64,000 bases of DNA from Oleispira sp036960605 (GCA_036960605.1 JBALXI010000008.1:1-64000); one strand, 5' to 3'. Positions 36,665 to 46,311 are shown, counted from the first letter of the stretch. Notes: generated by a model from the sequence alone, not told the origin. Numbers and translations: made by a program.

Positions 36665-39112
36665 ATGAAAACAAAATCTCTTTTATCAAGCTTGGCACTT
36701 AGCCTGGGCTTGATGTCCAGTGCAGGCAGTTATGCCTCTGCGGACCTTGAAAACTATATTGAAGACAGCTGGCAATACCGTGCCCTGATGTTGCAAAGCA
36801 AAATAGATATCGGCACACCGTTAGTGGATGCCAGCATTCTATTTACTCACAACTCGTTTAACTCCAATCACTATGCCAATGCGGCTAGCTACCTCGACCC
36901 CAACCATATCCACAGCATTACCGAACAGCTGGATTTGGGCGTGCGTATGCTTGAGTTAGATTCGCATTGGTACAGCGGTGCAATTCGCGTCTGTCACGGA
37001 CAGAGTAAACACGAAGGTTGTAGTGCAGCCGACGGCTTGCTGGAAGACCGCATTGCCGAAGTTAACTCTTGGATGCGTCGTCCTGAACACGCAGATCAAG
37101 TGGTATTCATCTATATACAGGACGTTCTAGACAACCATTACGCAGAAGCCAGTGCTATTTTGGAAAAATACTTTGGCGAAAAAATCTATGCGCCAGGTAG
37201 CTGTGGTCAGCAGATTCCCCGCAATCTAACCAAGGCCGATATCCTTAATTCGGGCAAACAGGTGTTGGTATATGGTCGTGGATACGACTGTGCTGAGACG
37301 GCTGGCACAAGCTGGGGGCAGAATGTTTATACCGGATTTTTTGAAACCGATATCACGGATCTAAGTCCTTCTCCAAGCTGTACCTCTGAAACCTTTACCC
37401 CAGAAACCATTGCCAACAACATCGTGCGTATCTATGAAGACTCTACAACCCTAAGTGAGTGGTTCGGTAGCCCTCCTAAAGACATTGATGCGGCCTACAT
37501 GAAAACCATGGTGGATTGTGGCATTAATATTGTTGGTTTAGATCAGCTGGCTTATAACGATCCTCGTCACCTAGCAGCGATCTGGAGCTGGAATACCAAT
37601 GAACCCAACAATGCAGGCGGCGGTGAAGACTGCGCCTCGCACAAAGATACTGGCCGTATAAACGATGCCGCCTGTAACGGTGCCCGTCGTTTTGCCTGTC
37701 TTGATACTGATGAAAACTGGCAAGTATCTGCTGCAAGTGGCAGCTGGAGTCAGGGGGAGTCTATCTGTGCTGCGGAAAATTTAGGTGTCTTTGGCATGCC
37801 TAAAAATGGCAAACAGAATCTGGCGCTAACCAATATTCAGGGCAGTATCAGTAATGTATGGGTAAATTACAGTGATATTGCTGAAGAAGGTAACTGGCAA
37901 GTCGGTGATGCACCTGTAGTAACGCTACCAGCAGCCGATGATCGCATTGTTTATCGTCAACTGAAAAATGGTAAAGGAAAATGTCTGGATCTTGAAGGGG
38001 CAAATTCTTCTTCAGGTACAGCTGTTCAGCAATGGGGTTGTCATGCAGATCCTGCTGATATGGATAATCAGATGTGGTACCAGGATGCTCAAGGCCGCAT
38101 TCATGCCAAATTAAATCCTGAACTTTGTATCGATGCTTCGGCTAACAGTGAAGGATCAAATATCTATCTATACGGTTGTCATGATGGTGCTAATCAAAAG
38201 TGGTTGCGCGGCACTAACAACTCTTGGCGTCCAGCCAGTGCGCCTGACATGGCGATGGATATTAGTGGTGGCAATAACAGTTTCAGCGGTGACGATAGCC
38301 ATTTGTGGACTTACCACGGTGGTAAAACTCAAATGTGGTACTGGTTTACCCCAGCAACGTACGACAAGTGGATTCCTGATGATGCCGTAACAGCGACTCA
38401 GACAATTAACTCAAGCTGGAGCAATTCAGGGGGTCGTAATAAATCCCATACGGGCAACCCAATGGCGGAATTGATTTTAACGCAAGCGACAACCGTTACC
38501 TTAAACCTGACCTCTTCCTCTGATACTTATCTGTATCTATTGGATGCCAATGGTGGTGACATCACCAAAAATGATGATGGTGGTGAAGGATATAACTCCC
38601 GCATTACAACCCAGTTAAGTGCAGGCACTTACTTGGTCGTTGCTGCTACGTATAGCACTGGAAAATCGGCAAACTTTGAATTAACCACAGATCAGGGATC
38701 TCTGGCTGAATTTAACTACCGTCGCCTGAAAAATAACATGGGTTATTGCATGGATCTTGAAGGTGAAGGCACCAGCAGTGGTACCGATGTACACCAGTGG
38801 AGCTGTCAGAATGACAATTACCAGAAATGGTATCAGGACAGCCTAGGCCGTATCCACAGCAAGGCTGCACGCTTTATGTGTATAGGTGTTGAGAGCGGTG
38901 GTAGCAGTAATGGCTCCGATATTAATATCTTGTCCTGTAATAGCAATACCAGCCAGCAATGGCAGTGGAGTACGGCTAACAGCTTGCGCCCAGGACATGC
39001 CACTCATAAAGCCTTTGATATCAGTGGTGGCAACTACTCATTCAAGGGTAAGGATGCACACCTGTGGGATTACCATGGCGGTAAAACCCAGCAATGGGTA
39101 TGGATTGATTAA
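36665..39112 (+). CDS. Secreted PI-PLC X-domain protein with two ricin-type lectin domains
   Basis: 815 aa. A signal peptide covers residues 1-24. Residues about 50-300 form a phosphatidylinositol-specific phospholipase C X-like barrel with the two candidate catalytic His residues, His62 (FTHNSFNS) and His112 (VCHGQ). A short Cys-rich segment (about 305-400, ending in a W-x-Q-GES-C pattern) resembles part of a lectin-like fold. Residues 428-560 and 685-815 are ricin B-type QxW lectin modules (CLDLEG, QQWGC, HGGKTQMW and CMDLEG, HQWSC, HGGKTQQW). They flank a PPC-like beta domain at about 570-675 (SDTYLYLLDANGGD, GTYLVVA). Probably exported by Sec and type II secretion. Substrate is unknown. 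Confidence 0.82.
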   Translation: MKTKSLLSSLALSLGLMSSAGSYASADLENYIEDSWQYRALMLQSKIDIGTPLVDASILFTHNSFNSNHYANAASYLDPNHIHSITEQLDLGVRMLELDSHWYSGAIRVCHGQSKHEGCSAADGLLEDRIAEVNSWMRRPEHADQVVFIYIQDVLDNHYAEASAILEKYFGEKIYAPGSCGQQIPRNLTKADILNSGKQVLVYGRGYDCAETAGTSWGQNVYTGFFETDITDLSPSPSCTSETFTPETIANNIVRIYEDSTTLSEWFGSPPKDIDAAYMKTMVDCGINIVGLDQLAYNDPRHLAAIWSWNTNEPNNAGGGEDCASHKDTGRINDAACNGARRFACLDTDENWQVSAASGSWSQGESICAAENLGVFGMPKNGKQNLALTNIQGSISNVWVNYSDIAEEGNWQVGDAPVVTLPAADDRIVYRQLKNGKGKCLDLEGANSSSGTAVQQWGCHADPADMDNQMWYQDAQGRIHAKLNPELCIDASANSEGSNIYLYGCHDGANQKWLRGTNNSWRPASAPDMAMDISGGNNSFSGDDSHLWTYHGGKTQMWYWFTPATYDKWIPDDAVTATQTINSSWSNSGGRNKSHTGNPMAELILTQATTVTLNLTSSSDTYLYLLDANGGDITKNDDGGEGYNSRITTQLSAGTYLVVAATYSTGKSANFELTTDQGSLAEFNYRRLKNNMGYCMDLEGEGTSSGTDVHQWSCQNDNYQKWYQDSLGRIHSKAARFMCIGVESGGSSNGSDINILSCNSNTSQQWQWSTANSLRPGHATHKAFDISGGNYSFKGKDAHLWDYHGGKTQQWVWID

Positions 39113-39127
39113 GTAATAACGATGTAA

Positions 39128-39158
39128 AAAAGAAAGGCCGCTTATTGCGGCCTTTCTC
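39128..39158. terminator. Hairpin after the PI-PLC-like gene
   Basis: AGAAAGGCCGC-TTATT-GCGGCCTTTCT, an 11-bp perfect stem 15 nt beyond the stop codon. The U tract is poor on the plus strand and better on the minus strand. Confidence 0.7.
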
Positions 39159-39315
39159 GCATTTGTGCAACTCGTTTTAACTATCAGTGTGAGAACTGGT
39201 TTGTTAGAAGATCAGCCTATGAGAGCGTTTCAGACAGGGCAGAACGACTAGTCTAAAAGGCTTCGCCGTTTTTTCTGCTATATTTATCAGGTCTGTCACG
39301 GGAATAACGTTAGCA

Positions 39316-40047
39316 ATGAAAAATGCTGTCCTGATAATCAAAGGCTTATGTTTAAGTCTTCTGCTTGCCGGTGGGTGGGCTAATCAAGTTTTGGCAAAAA
39401 CACCGCAACTACAAGCTTGCGTGGCACAGATAGCGGGCCTCAGTTTCAACAATGGCGGAGCCGACGGCATTCTTATTGAAATTGTAAAACGCTTGGATGA
39501 TTTTTATGATGGCGAGATCAATATAAACAGTTATCCTTTTGCCCGTTCAATTTATGCTGCAACACAGGGCAAGTGTGATTTCCACGTGCCTTTCATACAG
39601 TCGCCTAGCTCCGAACTCAACTTCAATTCAAAACCGCTAACCCGTGTTGCCTTTGTTATTTACCGAAAAGCGCTGTTACCCGGTATCACGTCCGCCTCTA
39701 CAGAGATCGGTCCGATTGATACCATTCGCGGGCATGGCCGTTTTTTTAACTTCGATACTGTTGAGGTAAATACTGAAATACAGGGATTAAAGCGAGTATT
39801 AAAAAGCAGATCTAACGCTTTTATCTATGCCCAAGAGCCTGTTGATAGCACCATCGCAAGGGAAAAACTGCACGGGCTTTTTAGCAAAGAGCTGCTTGGC
39901 TACTTTCCGTCAGGCATCGTCTTACCCGATGATGAAGAGCATGCCAATCGTATCGATAAAATTTTAACGCCACTGTTACTGGAAGCAGAAAAACACCCAG
40001 ATTATCGTCTCATGCTTTCAAAAATGCACTCTGACTTTACCTTGTAA
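39316..40047 (+). CDS. Exported solute-binding-like protein
   Basis: 243 aa. A signal peptide (residues 1-27, ending NQVLA) leads a mature protein with the layout of small SBP_bac_3-type periplasmic binding proteins: GILIEIVKRLDDFYDGEININSYPFARSIYAATQGKCDF, then FNSKPLTRVAFVIYRK. Such stand-alone family members usually bind amino-acid-like or other small ligands. No permease or ATPase gene is adjacent, so it may serve as a sensor or orphan binding protein. Confidence 0.65.
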   Translation: MKNAVLIIKGLCLSLLLAGGWANQVLAKTPQLQACVAQIAGLSFNNGGADGILIEIVKRLDDFYDGEININSYPFARSIYAATQGKCDFHVPFIQSPSSELNFNSKPLTRVAFVIYRKALLPGITSASTEIGPIDTIRGHGRFFNFDTVEVNTEIQGLKRVLKSRSNAFIYAQEPVDSTIAREKLHGLFSKELLGYFPSGIVLPDDEEHANRIDKILTPLLLEAEKHPDYRLMLSKMHSDFTL

Positions 40048-40258
40048 TCACAATTCAAAATCGATAATACTGGGCGACGATATATCCATTAGAGCATGCC
40101 CTTTAACCCATACCTGACTAACCAGAGTAGCGTGATTGATTCCACTGCCATTATTTGCGGCCTTTTAAGCCAATAACACACTCTAACAATAATTCCGTTC
40201 AGTCTTGACACTATATTTATTACACTGATGTTTGTTCATTATTATTCTAACAACCGCT

Positions 40259-41299
40259 ATGCCTGTTCAATCAAACTGTCCAACTATATCTAAGCATTAT
40301 TTAGATATGTTACTCGCCTTATTAAAAGCGCAAGGAATACTAGAAATAGGACTACTGACTAAGCTCGCAGTCCCCGAGGAATACGTAAACTCAGCTCAAG
40401 TCCCCCTCAAAGTACTTCTTAAAGCCTGGTATGCCGCGATGGCGCTCACTGATAATCCTTTGTTAAGCTTATCCTCCGAGGCCAACGCTCACCCTACCGA
40501 CTTTGGCGTATTGGGCTCATTAGTGATGCACAGCAGTACTCTAGGACACGCGCTAGAAACCGCCAACAAACTTGAGTCGATGATTAACCCCAACTTTTTA
40601 TCCAAGGTCTATGTATTAAACGGAGAGTGTATTAATCAAGTGGAGTGTCTAACCTTACACGATGATGAGCTGCTGAGACCCATGATTGAAATGGACATGG
40701 CTTTCACCATCGGCATGGCAAAGTTTTTGACTCGCCAAACGATTGCTCAAGAACATTTATGGCGTGTAGAATTTAAACATAAGCCTGCTGGTCCGATAGA
40801 AAACTATGAGCGCCTGCTAGAAGCCAAAGTATTGTTTGGCTGTGAACATAACCGACTGGTATTTGATCCCGTGCTGCTGGCAGTCGAAACCTATAGCCCC
40901 AACCCAGATGTTTATAATATTCTGGCCAAAGGTGTGGCTAATAATGAAGCCTATACTTTAGGGCAGAATACCAGCCGCCGCATTAAGAGCTTCATTTTGT
41001 CGCGCATAGGCAAGGAAGTTCCAACACAAGAAGCCGCCGCGCAGCATTTAAACATCAGTATTTCTACATTAAAAAAACAGCTCAATGCCGAAGACTCGGG
41101 TTTCCAAAAATTACTCAGCGATATTCGTATGGAAAAAGCCGAAGACCTACTGCAAGATAATTCTTTATCCATATCAGAGATTGCCGAACGGCTGGGGTTT
41201 GCTTACGTCAATAATTTCACCAGAGCGTTTAAACGCTATCACGGCTGCACGCCACTGGAATATAAAGAAAAAATACCGACTCGAAATAAGACGCTCTAA
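40259..41299 (+). CDS. AraC-family transcriptional regulator
   Basis: 346 aa from ATG 40259; a TTG nine codons upstream is less likely. The N-terminal ~210 residues match the arabinose-operon-regulator-like domain of the OruR/ArgR-type AraC subgroup (NAHPTDFGVLGSLVMHSSTLGHAL). The C-terminal ~100 residues hold the two HTH motifs, ending with ISEIAERLGFAYVNNFTRAFKRYHGCTPLEYK. The target is unknown; the upstream binding-protein gene is a candidate. Confidence 0.9.
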   Translation: MPVQSNCPTISKHYLDMLLALLKAQGILEIGLLTKLAVPEEYVNSAQVPLKVLLKAWYAAMALTDNPLLSLSSEANAHPTDFGVLGSLVMHSSTLGHALETANKLESMINPNFLSKVYVLNGECINQVECLTLHDDELLRPMIEMDMAFTIGMAKFLTRQTIAQEHLWRVEFKHKPAGPIENYERLLEAKVLFGCEHNRLVFDPVLLAVETYSPNPDVYNILAKGVANNEAYTLGQNTSRRIKSFILSRIGKEVPTQEAAAQHLNISISTLKKQLNAEDSGFQKLLSDIRMEKAEDLLQDNSLSISEIAERLGFAYVNNFTRAFKRYHGCTPLEYKEKIPTRNKTL

Positions 41300-41302
41300 A
41301 TT

Positions 41303-41332
41303 AATTCCTGCTCAACATAAAGAACAGGAATT
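41303..41332. terminator. Weak hairpin after the AraC-type gene
   Basis: AATTCCTG (41303-41310) and CAGGAATT (41325-41332) form an 8-bp dyad just after the stop codon. There is little U tract. Confidence 0.45.
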
Positions 41333-41370
41333 CAGAATTTAATATCAAAAGGTTCAGTTATCAACTGCGA

Positions 41371-41628
41371 CTAAGCACTTTCTTTCTTCATAAATGGGCC
41401 CATATGGAAGATTCCAAAAACCATAATGAGTGCCGCGTCTTTTGTCGGATTTTCACTTTTCGCTTTCAAAGCAAACCAAAAGAACGTGGTTTCCAATACG
41501 TGGGCACCGGCAACCACCAAAGCCGCCAAAGGAAGGTAAGACAGCAGACCAGGCCACTGCATGATGTAACTCGCCAAAGCCAGTAACCAAAACGCGACCG
41601 TTGCTGCCTTATTCATCGTTATCCACAT
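41371..41628 (-). CDS. Small membrane protein (DUF1145-like)
   Basis: 85 aa. Two to three hydrophobic helices are visible (about 8-25, 28-50 and 66-78). The GAHVLETTFFWFAL segment, with its H-x-x-E-x-x-x-F spacing after a Gly-rich helix, resembles DUF1145 (YhhL-like) inner-membrane proteins of unknown function. The first ATG (41628) has AAGAGAA 8-9 nt upstream. It is convergent with the AraC gene and divergent from ubiE. Confidence 0.6.
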   Translation of the reverse strand: MWITMNKAATVAFWLLALASYIMQWPGLLSYLPLAALVVAGAHVLETTFFWFALKAKSENPTKDAALIMVFGIFHMGPFMKKESA

Positions 41629-41790
41629 AGTACAATTCTCTTATTTTATTAATTACATTCAAGCGTCCCGCATTATTCCCCGCTCACGCCTGATTGCATA
41701 GGTGCAAATTAGCCAATCTGATTGCAAAGGGGTAGAATGCTGGCAAATATGAAGCAACATTTGCTTGAAGTTTAGGCTTGAGGTTTTAGC

Positions 41791-42546
41791 ATGACGAAGA
41801 ACACAGAAAATACCACGCATTTTGGTTACAAGGACGTCCCAACAGAAGAAAAACAAGCCATGGTGGCTGATGTTTTCCATTCCGTTGCGGCCAAATATGA
41901 TGTGATGAATGACTTAATGTCATTCGGTGTGCATCGTTTATGGAAGCGCTTCACCATTGATATGTCTGGGGTTCGTCCTGGTAATAAGGTCCTCGACCTT
42001 GCCGGCGGTACCGGCGATCTAACCAAAAAATTCAGCAAGATTGTTGGCCCATCGGGCAAAGTCGTCTTAGCCGATATTAACTCTTCAATGTTAGAAGTTG
42101 GCCGTGAGCGTTTAACCAATCAAGGTTACGTCGGCAACATTGAATACGTACAAGCGAATGCGCAATATCTACCGTTCGAAGATAATACCTTCGATGCCAT
42201 CACCATCGCCTTCGGCCTACGTAACGTTACCGATAAAGATGAAGCGTTACGCTCCATGTTTCGTGTGTTAAAACCGGGGGGTCGTTTATTGGTATTAGAG
42301 TTCTCGCAAACCAAGAATCCATTATTGAAAAAAGCCTACGATTTATATTCGTTCACGGCTTTGCCATTTATGGGCAAGCTGGTCACCAACGATTCAGAAT
42401 CGTACAAGTATTTAGCTGAATCTATTCGTATGCACCCTGATCAAGAAACACTGAAGGGTATGATGGAAGACGCGGGCTTTAACCGTGTTAGCTATCACAA
42501 TATGACGGGCGGCATGGTTGCCCTGCATCGTGGCATCAAAGTTTAG
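41791..42546 (+). CDS. ubiE: Ubiquinone/menaquinone C-methyltransferase
   Basis: 251 aa. UbiE performs the SAM-dependent C-methylation in ubiquinone (and, where made, menaquinone) synthesis. The signatures THFGYKDVPTEEK, VLDLAGGTGDLT (SAM motif I), ITIAFGLRNVTDKDEALRSM and LKPGGRLLVLEFS are intact. It starts the ubiE-ubiJ-ubiB operon, with ubiJ 12 nt downstream. Confidence 0.99.
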   Translation: MTKNTENTTHFGYKDVPTEEKQAMVADVFHSVAAKYDVMNDLMSFGVHRLWKRFTIDMSGVRPGNKVLDLAGGTGDLTKKFSKIVGPSGKVVLADINSSMLEVGRERLTNQGYVGNIEYVQANAQYLPFEDNTFDAITIAFGLRNVTDKDEALRSMFRVLKPGGRLLVLEFSQTKNPLLKKAYDLYSFTALPFMGKLVTNDSESYKYLAESIRMHPDQETLKGMMEDAGFNRVSYHNMTGGMVALHRGIKV

Positions 42547-42558
42547 GTCAGCCGCACT

Positions 42559-43206
42559 ATGATCAGCCCAAGCATCGATAGCGCATTATGCGCCAGCATA
42601 GAATCCAGCCTTAATGCCCTACTCAAACACGATCCAGCGCTGCTAAAAGCGCTGGCTAAGTTTGAGGGTAAGCGCATTCGCATTCAAAGCGATGATTGGC
42701 TTATTCTCGTCATTACCACTCATCAACAAGGCTTCCACTTGAGCCTACGTGACGAAGACGAATGCGATACCACCATCTTTGGCAGCATCAGTGAGCTAAT
42801 GACTGTCGCGCTGGCTAGTGATAAAGCGGACGCATTAATGAATGGTGATGTCGATATCAGTGGTAGTAGCGCATTGATATTAGATCTTGCAAAAATAGTG
42901 CAGCAATTGGATATCGATTGGGAAGCGCTTATCAGCCCACTGACCGGCGGCATCGTCGCTCATCAAATAGGCAAAGGCTTTCGCAGCTTGATCAAGTGGG
43001 GACAAGACAGCGGTCAAACCCTCGCCACCAGCAGTAAAGAATACCTAGAGGACGAAGTGCAGCTATTGGTTCCAAAGCCTCTGGCAGAACATTTCGGACA
43101 GCAAGTAAGTGATCTTCGCCTCGCGACCGATCGCGCAGAAGCCCGTCTTGAACACCTTAGACAGCTCATTATCAAACGCAATCAATCTAAACAACAAGGA
43201 TCTTAA
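42559..43206 (+). CDS. ubiJ: Ubiquinone biosynthesis accessory factor UbiJ
   Basis: 215 aa. UbiJ is an SCP2-fold lipid-binding scaffold of the soluble ubiquinone metabolon. The N-terminal SCP2 domain (about residues 12-115) shows the hydrophobic strand/helix pattern and the DKADALMNGDVDISG block. The C-terminus is a long charged helix. It lies between ubiE and ubiB with minimal gaps, the conserved context that supports the call. Confidence 0.93.
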   Translation: MISPSIDSALCASIESSLNALLKHDPALLKALAKFEGKRIRIQSDDWLILVITTHQQGFHLSLRDEDECDTTIFGSISELMTVALASDKADALMNGDVDISGSSALILDLAKIVQQLDIDWEALISPLTGGIVAHQIGKGFRSLIKWGQDSGQTLATSSKEYLEDEVQLLVPKPLAEHFGQQVSDLRLATDRAEARLEHLRQLIIKRNQSKQQGS

Positions 43207-43209
43207 GCT

Positions 43210-44847
43210 GTGGCTAATTTTTGGCGTCTGTGGAAAATCCTCTACGTATTTACGCGCTACCGCTTAGATGACCTCGTTCCCACTGAGCAATTTCCGTTAC
43301 CACTGCGCATTGCTCTATGGCTTGCCCCTTGGCGCTTAGCCCCGGTGCCAAAAAAATTATCTCGTGGTGAACGCTTACGTTTAGCATTAGAAGCACTCGG
43401 CCCAATATTCGTTAAATTTGGCCAAATTCTATCGACCCGCCCAGACCTTATCCCAGAAGATATTGTTATTGAGCTGGTTAAATTACAAGACGACGTACCA
43501 CCCTTTTCAAGTAAAGAAGCTGTAGATTTAATCGAATCTCAACTGGGCGAAAGTGTTGATACCTTATTCGCCAAATTCGATGCTACTCCCATGGCCTCAG
43601 CTTCAATCGCTCAAGTACACCCAGCGACCTTGCACGATGGCACTGAGGTTGTAGTTAAAGTTGTACGCCCAGGCATTAATAAAACAATTGATCGTGACAT
43701 GATATTACTTGATCAAATGGCACGCTTGGTTGAAAAGTATTCCGCCGAAGGCCGCCGTTTAAAGCCGGTTGAAGTGGTAGAAGATTATAGCAATACCATA
43801 CACGCCGAATTGAACTTAGCGATTGAAGCCTCGAACGCCACCCAGTTAAGACGTAACTTCGAAGGTTCAGATCTTATTTATGTGCCGGAAGTGTATTGGG
43901 ATTTCACCCGCACCAGCGTCATGGTCAGCGAGCGTATTTATGGCATTCCTGTTGCAGATATTGCGCAACTGAAAGCCCAGAATACCAACATGAAAGTATT
44001 GGCTGAACGCGGCGTAGAGATTTTCTTTACCCAAGTATTTCGCGATAGTTTCTTTCATGCGGATATGCACCCCGGTAATATTTTTGTTGCCCACGGCAGT
44101 CCCGAAAAGCCCAAGTACATTGCCATCGACTGCGGCATTGTTGGCACATTGAACGAACAAGATCAGAATTATTTAGCACGTAACTTATTAGCCTTTTTCA
44201 ACCAAGACTATTACCAAGTTGCACAGCTGCATATCGATAGTGGTTGGGTTCCCTCCAATACTAAAGTGCATGAATTAGAGTCTTCAATTCGCAGTGTTTG
44301 TGAACCCATATTTGATAAGCCGATTGCAGAAATATCCTTTGGCCAAGTGCTGCTGCAATTATTCAGCGTCGCACGTCGCTTTGATATGGAAGTTCAGCCG
44401 CAACTCGTTTTATTGCAAAAAACCCTACTCAACATTGAAGGTTTAGGACGTCAGCTTTATCCACAGCTCGATTTATGGAGTACTGCTAAGCCGTATATGG
44501 AACGCTGGATCAAAGAACGCTTCGGGCCCAAAGGCGCTATGCGAGAATTGAAACGCCAGCTGCCAAATTGGATTGAAAAAGGCCCTCAAATTCCAGGCCT
44601 TATTCATAGCAGCTTAAGTAAGTTGAGCCAGATCGATACCAGCCAAGCCCAGATTGCACAACAAATTACTCTGCTTAGCCAAGAAGTCATCAAGCAGAGA
44701 AAGCAAAGCCGCCAGCAGAAGCTAGCACTAACCTCCATGGCATCTGGTGGTATACTTTGGTGGCAAGCCGCAGCGCTGGCCATGCCTGAAACGCTCGGTA
44801 TGTCACTGGCCGCATTTGGCGCGGTTTGGCTGCTGCTAAAAGGTTAG
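43210..44847 (+). CDS. ubiB: UbiB protein kinase-like ubiquinone factor
   Basis: 545 aa from a GTG at 43210, 4 nt after ubiJ. UbiB is an atypical kinase/ATPase of the ADCK family needed for ubiquinone synthesis. The family KxGQ region appears as GPIFVKFGQILSTRPDLIP, with the Ala-rich ATP loop MASASIAQVH, the invariant Lys in VVVKVVRPG, and the catalytic HADMHPGN and metal-binding IAIDCGIVG segments. A C-terminal transmembrane pair (about 500-545) anchors it. Confidence 0.97.
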   Translation: MANFWRLWKILYVFTRYRLDDLVPTEQFPLPLRIALWLAPWRLAPVPKKLSRGERLRLALEALGPIFVKFGQILSTRPDLIPEDIVIELVKLQDDVPPFSSKEAVDLIESQLGESVDTLFAKFDATPMASASIAQVHPATLHDGTEVVVKVVRPGINKTIDRDMILLDQMARLVEKYSAEGRRLKPVEVVEDYSNTIHAELNLAIEASNATQLRRNFEGSDLIYVPEVYWDFTRTSVMVSERIYGIPVADIAQLKAQNTNMKVLAERGVEIFFTQVFRDSFFHADMHPGNIFVAHGSPEKPKYIAIDCGIVGTLNEQDQNYLARNLLAFFNQDYYQVAQLHIDSGWVPSNTKVHELESSIRSVCEPIFDKPIAEISFGQVLLQLFSVARRFDMEVQPQLVLLQKTLLNIEGLGRQLYPQLDLWSTAKPYMERWIKERFGPKGAMRELKRQLPNWIEKGPQIPGLIHSSLSKLSQIDTSQAQIAQQITLLSQEVIKQRKQSRQQKLALTSMASGGILWWQAAALAMPETLGMSLAAFGAVWLLLKG

Positions 44848-44869
44848 CGTCTAAAACCCAGCCTGTTCG

Positions 44870-45400
44870 TTACTTAGCAATTAACTGCAATACGGCTGAT
44901 TTCAAAATCAGCCATGTAATCACCAGCTCACTTTTAATAAAGCCCTTATATTTCGCAATGCCATCCTCCAGCGGAGCTGTACTGCGGTGGAAAAATATAT
45001 GCGCCGAAGGCTCAGGTAAAAGCGCTTGATCTTGATAACGATTGCCGGGCACAAAGGCCAATTTCACGCCAGGAAATAACGTCATATAAGCCAAGATTGG
45101 CTCTTCGCATTGTGTACAGACCCCACGCTTCAACAGCAACCCAGGACGACGATACTCAATAGGCTCGCCAGCGGTCAGTTTTGCATGCTTCGCCCACATC
45201 ACGGTTACATCTGAAAAAGGCCGCTTATAAAGCGCTTGGCAAATAGTGCAATGACAATGAAAACGTAACATCGGCGGTTTGGCCAAGTGCAGACGCGTTT
45301 GTCCACACTCACACTGGCAAGGAAGATCACTAACTTCTGGCATATTTATACTCGCATTCGATTTATAGTTATTCTTATCGTCGTCACAAATCTGAGCCAT
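44870..45400 (-). CDS. GFA-domain (CENP-V/GFA fold) zinc-binding protein
   Basis: 176 aa. Zinc-ligand Cys groups of the glutathione-dependent formaldehyde-activating (GFA) fold are visible: LPCQCECGQTRL, FHCHCTICQ and GVCTQCEEPI. The N-terminal ~23 residues are extra. A hydrophobic C-terminus (SELVITWLILKSAVLQLIA) is unusual for the family and could be membrane associated. Its substrate cannot be told from sequence. It is convergent with ubiB. Confidence 0.8.
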   Translation of the reverse strand: MAQICDDDKNNYKSNASINMPEVSDLPCQCECGQTRLHLAKPPMLRFHCHCTICQALYKRPFSDVTVMWAKHAKLTAGEPIEYRRPGLLLKRGVCTQCEEPILAYMTLFPGVKLAFVPGNRYQDQALLPEPSAHIFFHRSTAPLEDGIAKYKGFIKSELVITWLILKSAVLQLIAK

Positions 45401-45514
45401 ACTGACATAATGAACAGATAACTCACGTTCAATAGTACCCTCAAGAGCGACTTTAAGGTAAGCTTCGGGAATAATTTATATCGATATTAAGTCATTTTTA
45501 ATGAGTAATTGGCA

Positions 45515-45907
45515 ATGAACAACTGGCTGGATGAAATCAAATGGGACAGTGATGGTTTAGTCCCTGCGATCTCCCAAGACTACCAAACAGGCCGAATTTT
45601 AATGATGGCTTGGATGAATCGTGAAGCATTAAACCTCACGATCAAAGAAAACCGAGCGATCTTTTATTCTCGCTCGCGCCAGCAACTATGGCGTAAAGGC
45701 GAGTCATCTGGACACGTGCAAAAGCTCCATGAAACGCGTTTAGACTGTGATGCCGATGTCATTGTGCTGCAAGTTGAGCAAATTGGCGGAATCGCCTGCC
45801 ATACAGGACGTGAAAGCTGCTTCTATCGCGTGCATAATGGTGATTCAGATCAAGGTGAGTGGCAATCGGTTGATCCAGTACTCAAAGATCCCAAAGATAT
45901 TTATTAA
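45515..45907 (+). CDS. hisI: Phosphoribosyl-AMP cyclohydrolase
   Basis: 130 aa from ATG 45515 (MNNWLDEIKWDSDGL). HisI opens the purine ring of PR-AMP in histidine synthesis. The metal-site motifs are visible (DCDADVIVLQVEQIGGIACHTGRESCFYR), as is the start GLVPAISQDYQTGRILMMAWMN. It is a stand-alone HisI; the HisE activity is encoded by the next gene, as in pseudomonads rather than in E. coli. Confidence 0.98.
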   Translation: MNNWLDEIKWDSDGLVPAISQDYQTGRILMMAWMNREALNLTIKENRAIFYSRSRQQLWRKGESSGHVQKLHETRLDCDADVIVLQVEQIGGIACHTGRESCFYRVHNGDSDQGEWQSVDPVLKDPKDIY

Positions 45908-45932
45908 TTTCCTTTATTATTAAGAGCTTAGT

Positions 45933-46283
45933 ATGAGCGACTCAGTAGATAACACGTCGGTTTTTGAAACCCTAGGGAATATCCTAGAAGAACGTAAAGG
46001 CGCTGCCGCAGACAGCTCCTATGTGGCTAGCCTATACAGTAAAGGCTTGAACAAAATTTTAGAAAAAGTCGGTGAAGAAGCGACTGAAACCATCATTGCC
46101 GCGAAAGACGCAGAGCACAGTGGTGATAATTCAGACGTTATCTACGAAACCGCTGATTTGTGGTTCCATAGCTTAGTGGCATTAGCCCAGCTAGGTGAAC
46201 GACCTGAAGCCGTCGTAGAAGAACTTAAGCGCCGCTTTGGTTTATCCGGCTTAGAAGAAAAAGCATCTCGCCAGCCTAAATAA
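45933..46283 (+). CDS. hisE: Phosphoribosyl-ATP pyrophosphatase
   Basis: 116 aa. HisE hydrolyses PR-ATP to PR-AMP. The all-alpha MazG-like fold shows the conserved SYVASLYSKGLNKILEKVGEEATETIIAAKD and the YETADLWFHSLVAL metal/substrate helices. It follows hisI by 25 nt, in an operon that continues to the HIT and tat genes. Confidence 0.97.
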   Translation: MSDSVDNTSVFETLGNILEERKGAAADSSYVASLYSKGLNKILEKVGEEATETIIAAKDAEHSGDNSDVIYETADLWFHSLVALAQLGERPEAVVEELKRRFGLSGLEEKASRQPK

Positions 46284-46311
46284 GCTTGTGAGATACAGAA
46301 GGAATTAGAAC

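Noticed and set aside
41619..41627. TTATCCACA DnaA box at the start of the DUF1145-like gene
   Set aside because: It is a single copy inside coding sequence (codons for MWIT) with no other boxes nearby, so chance is the simpler explanation.
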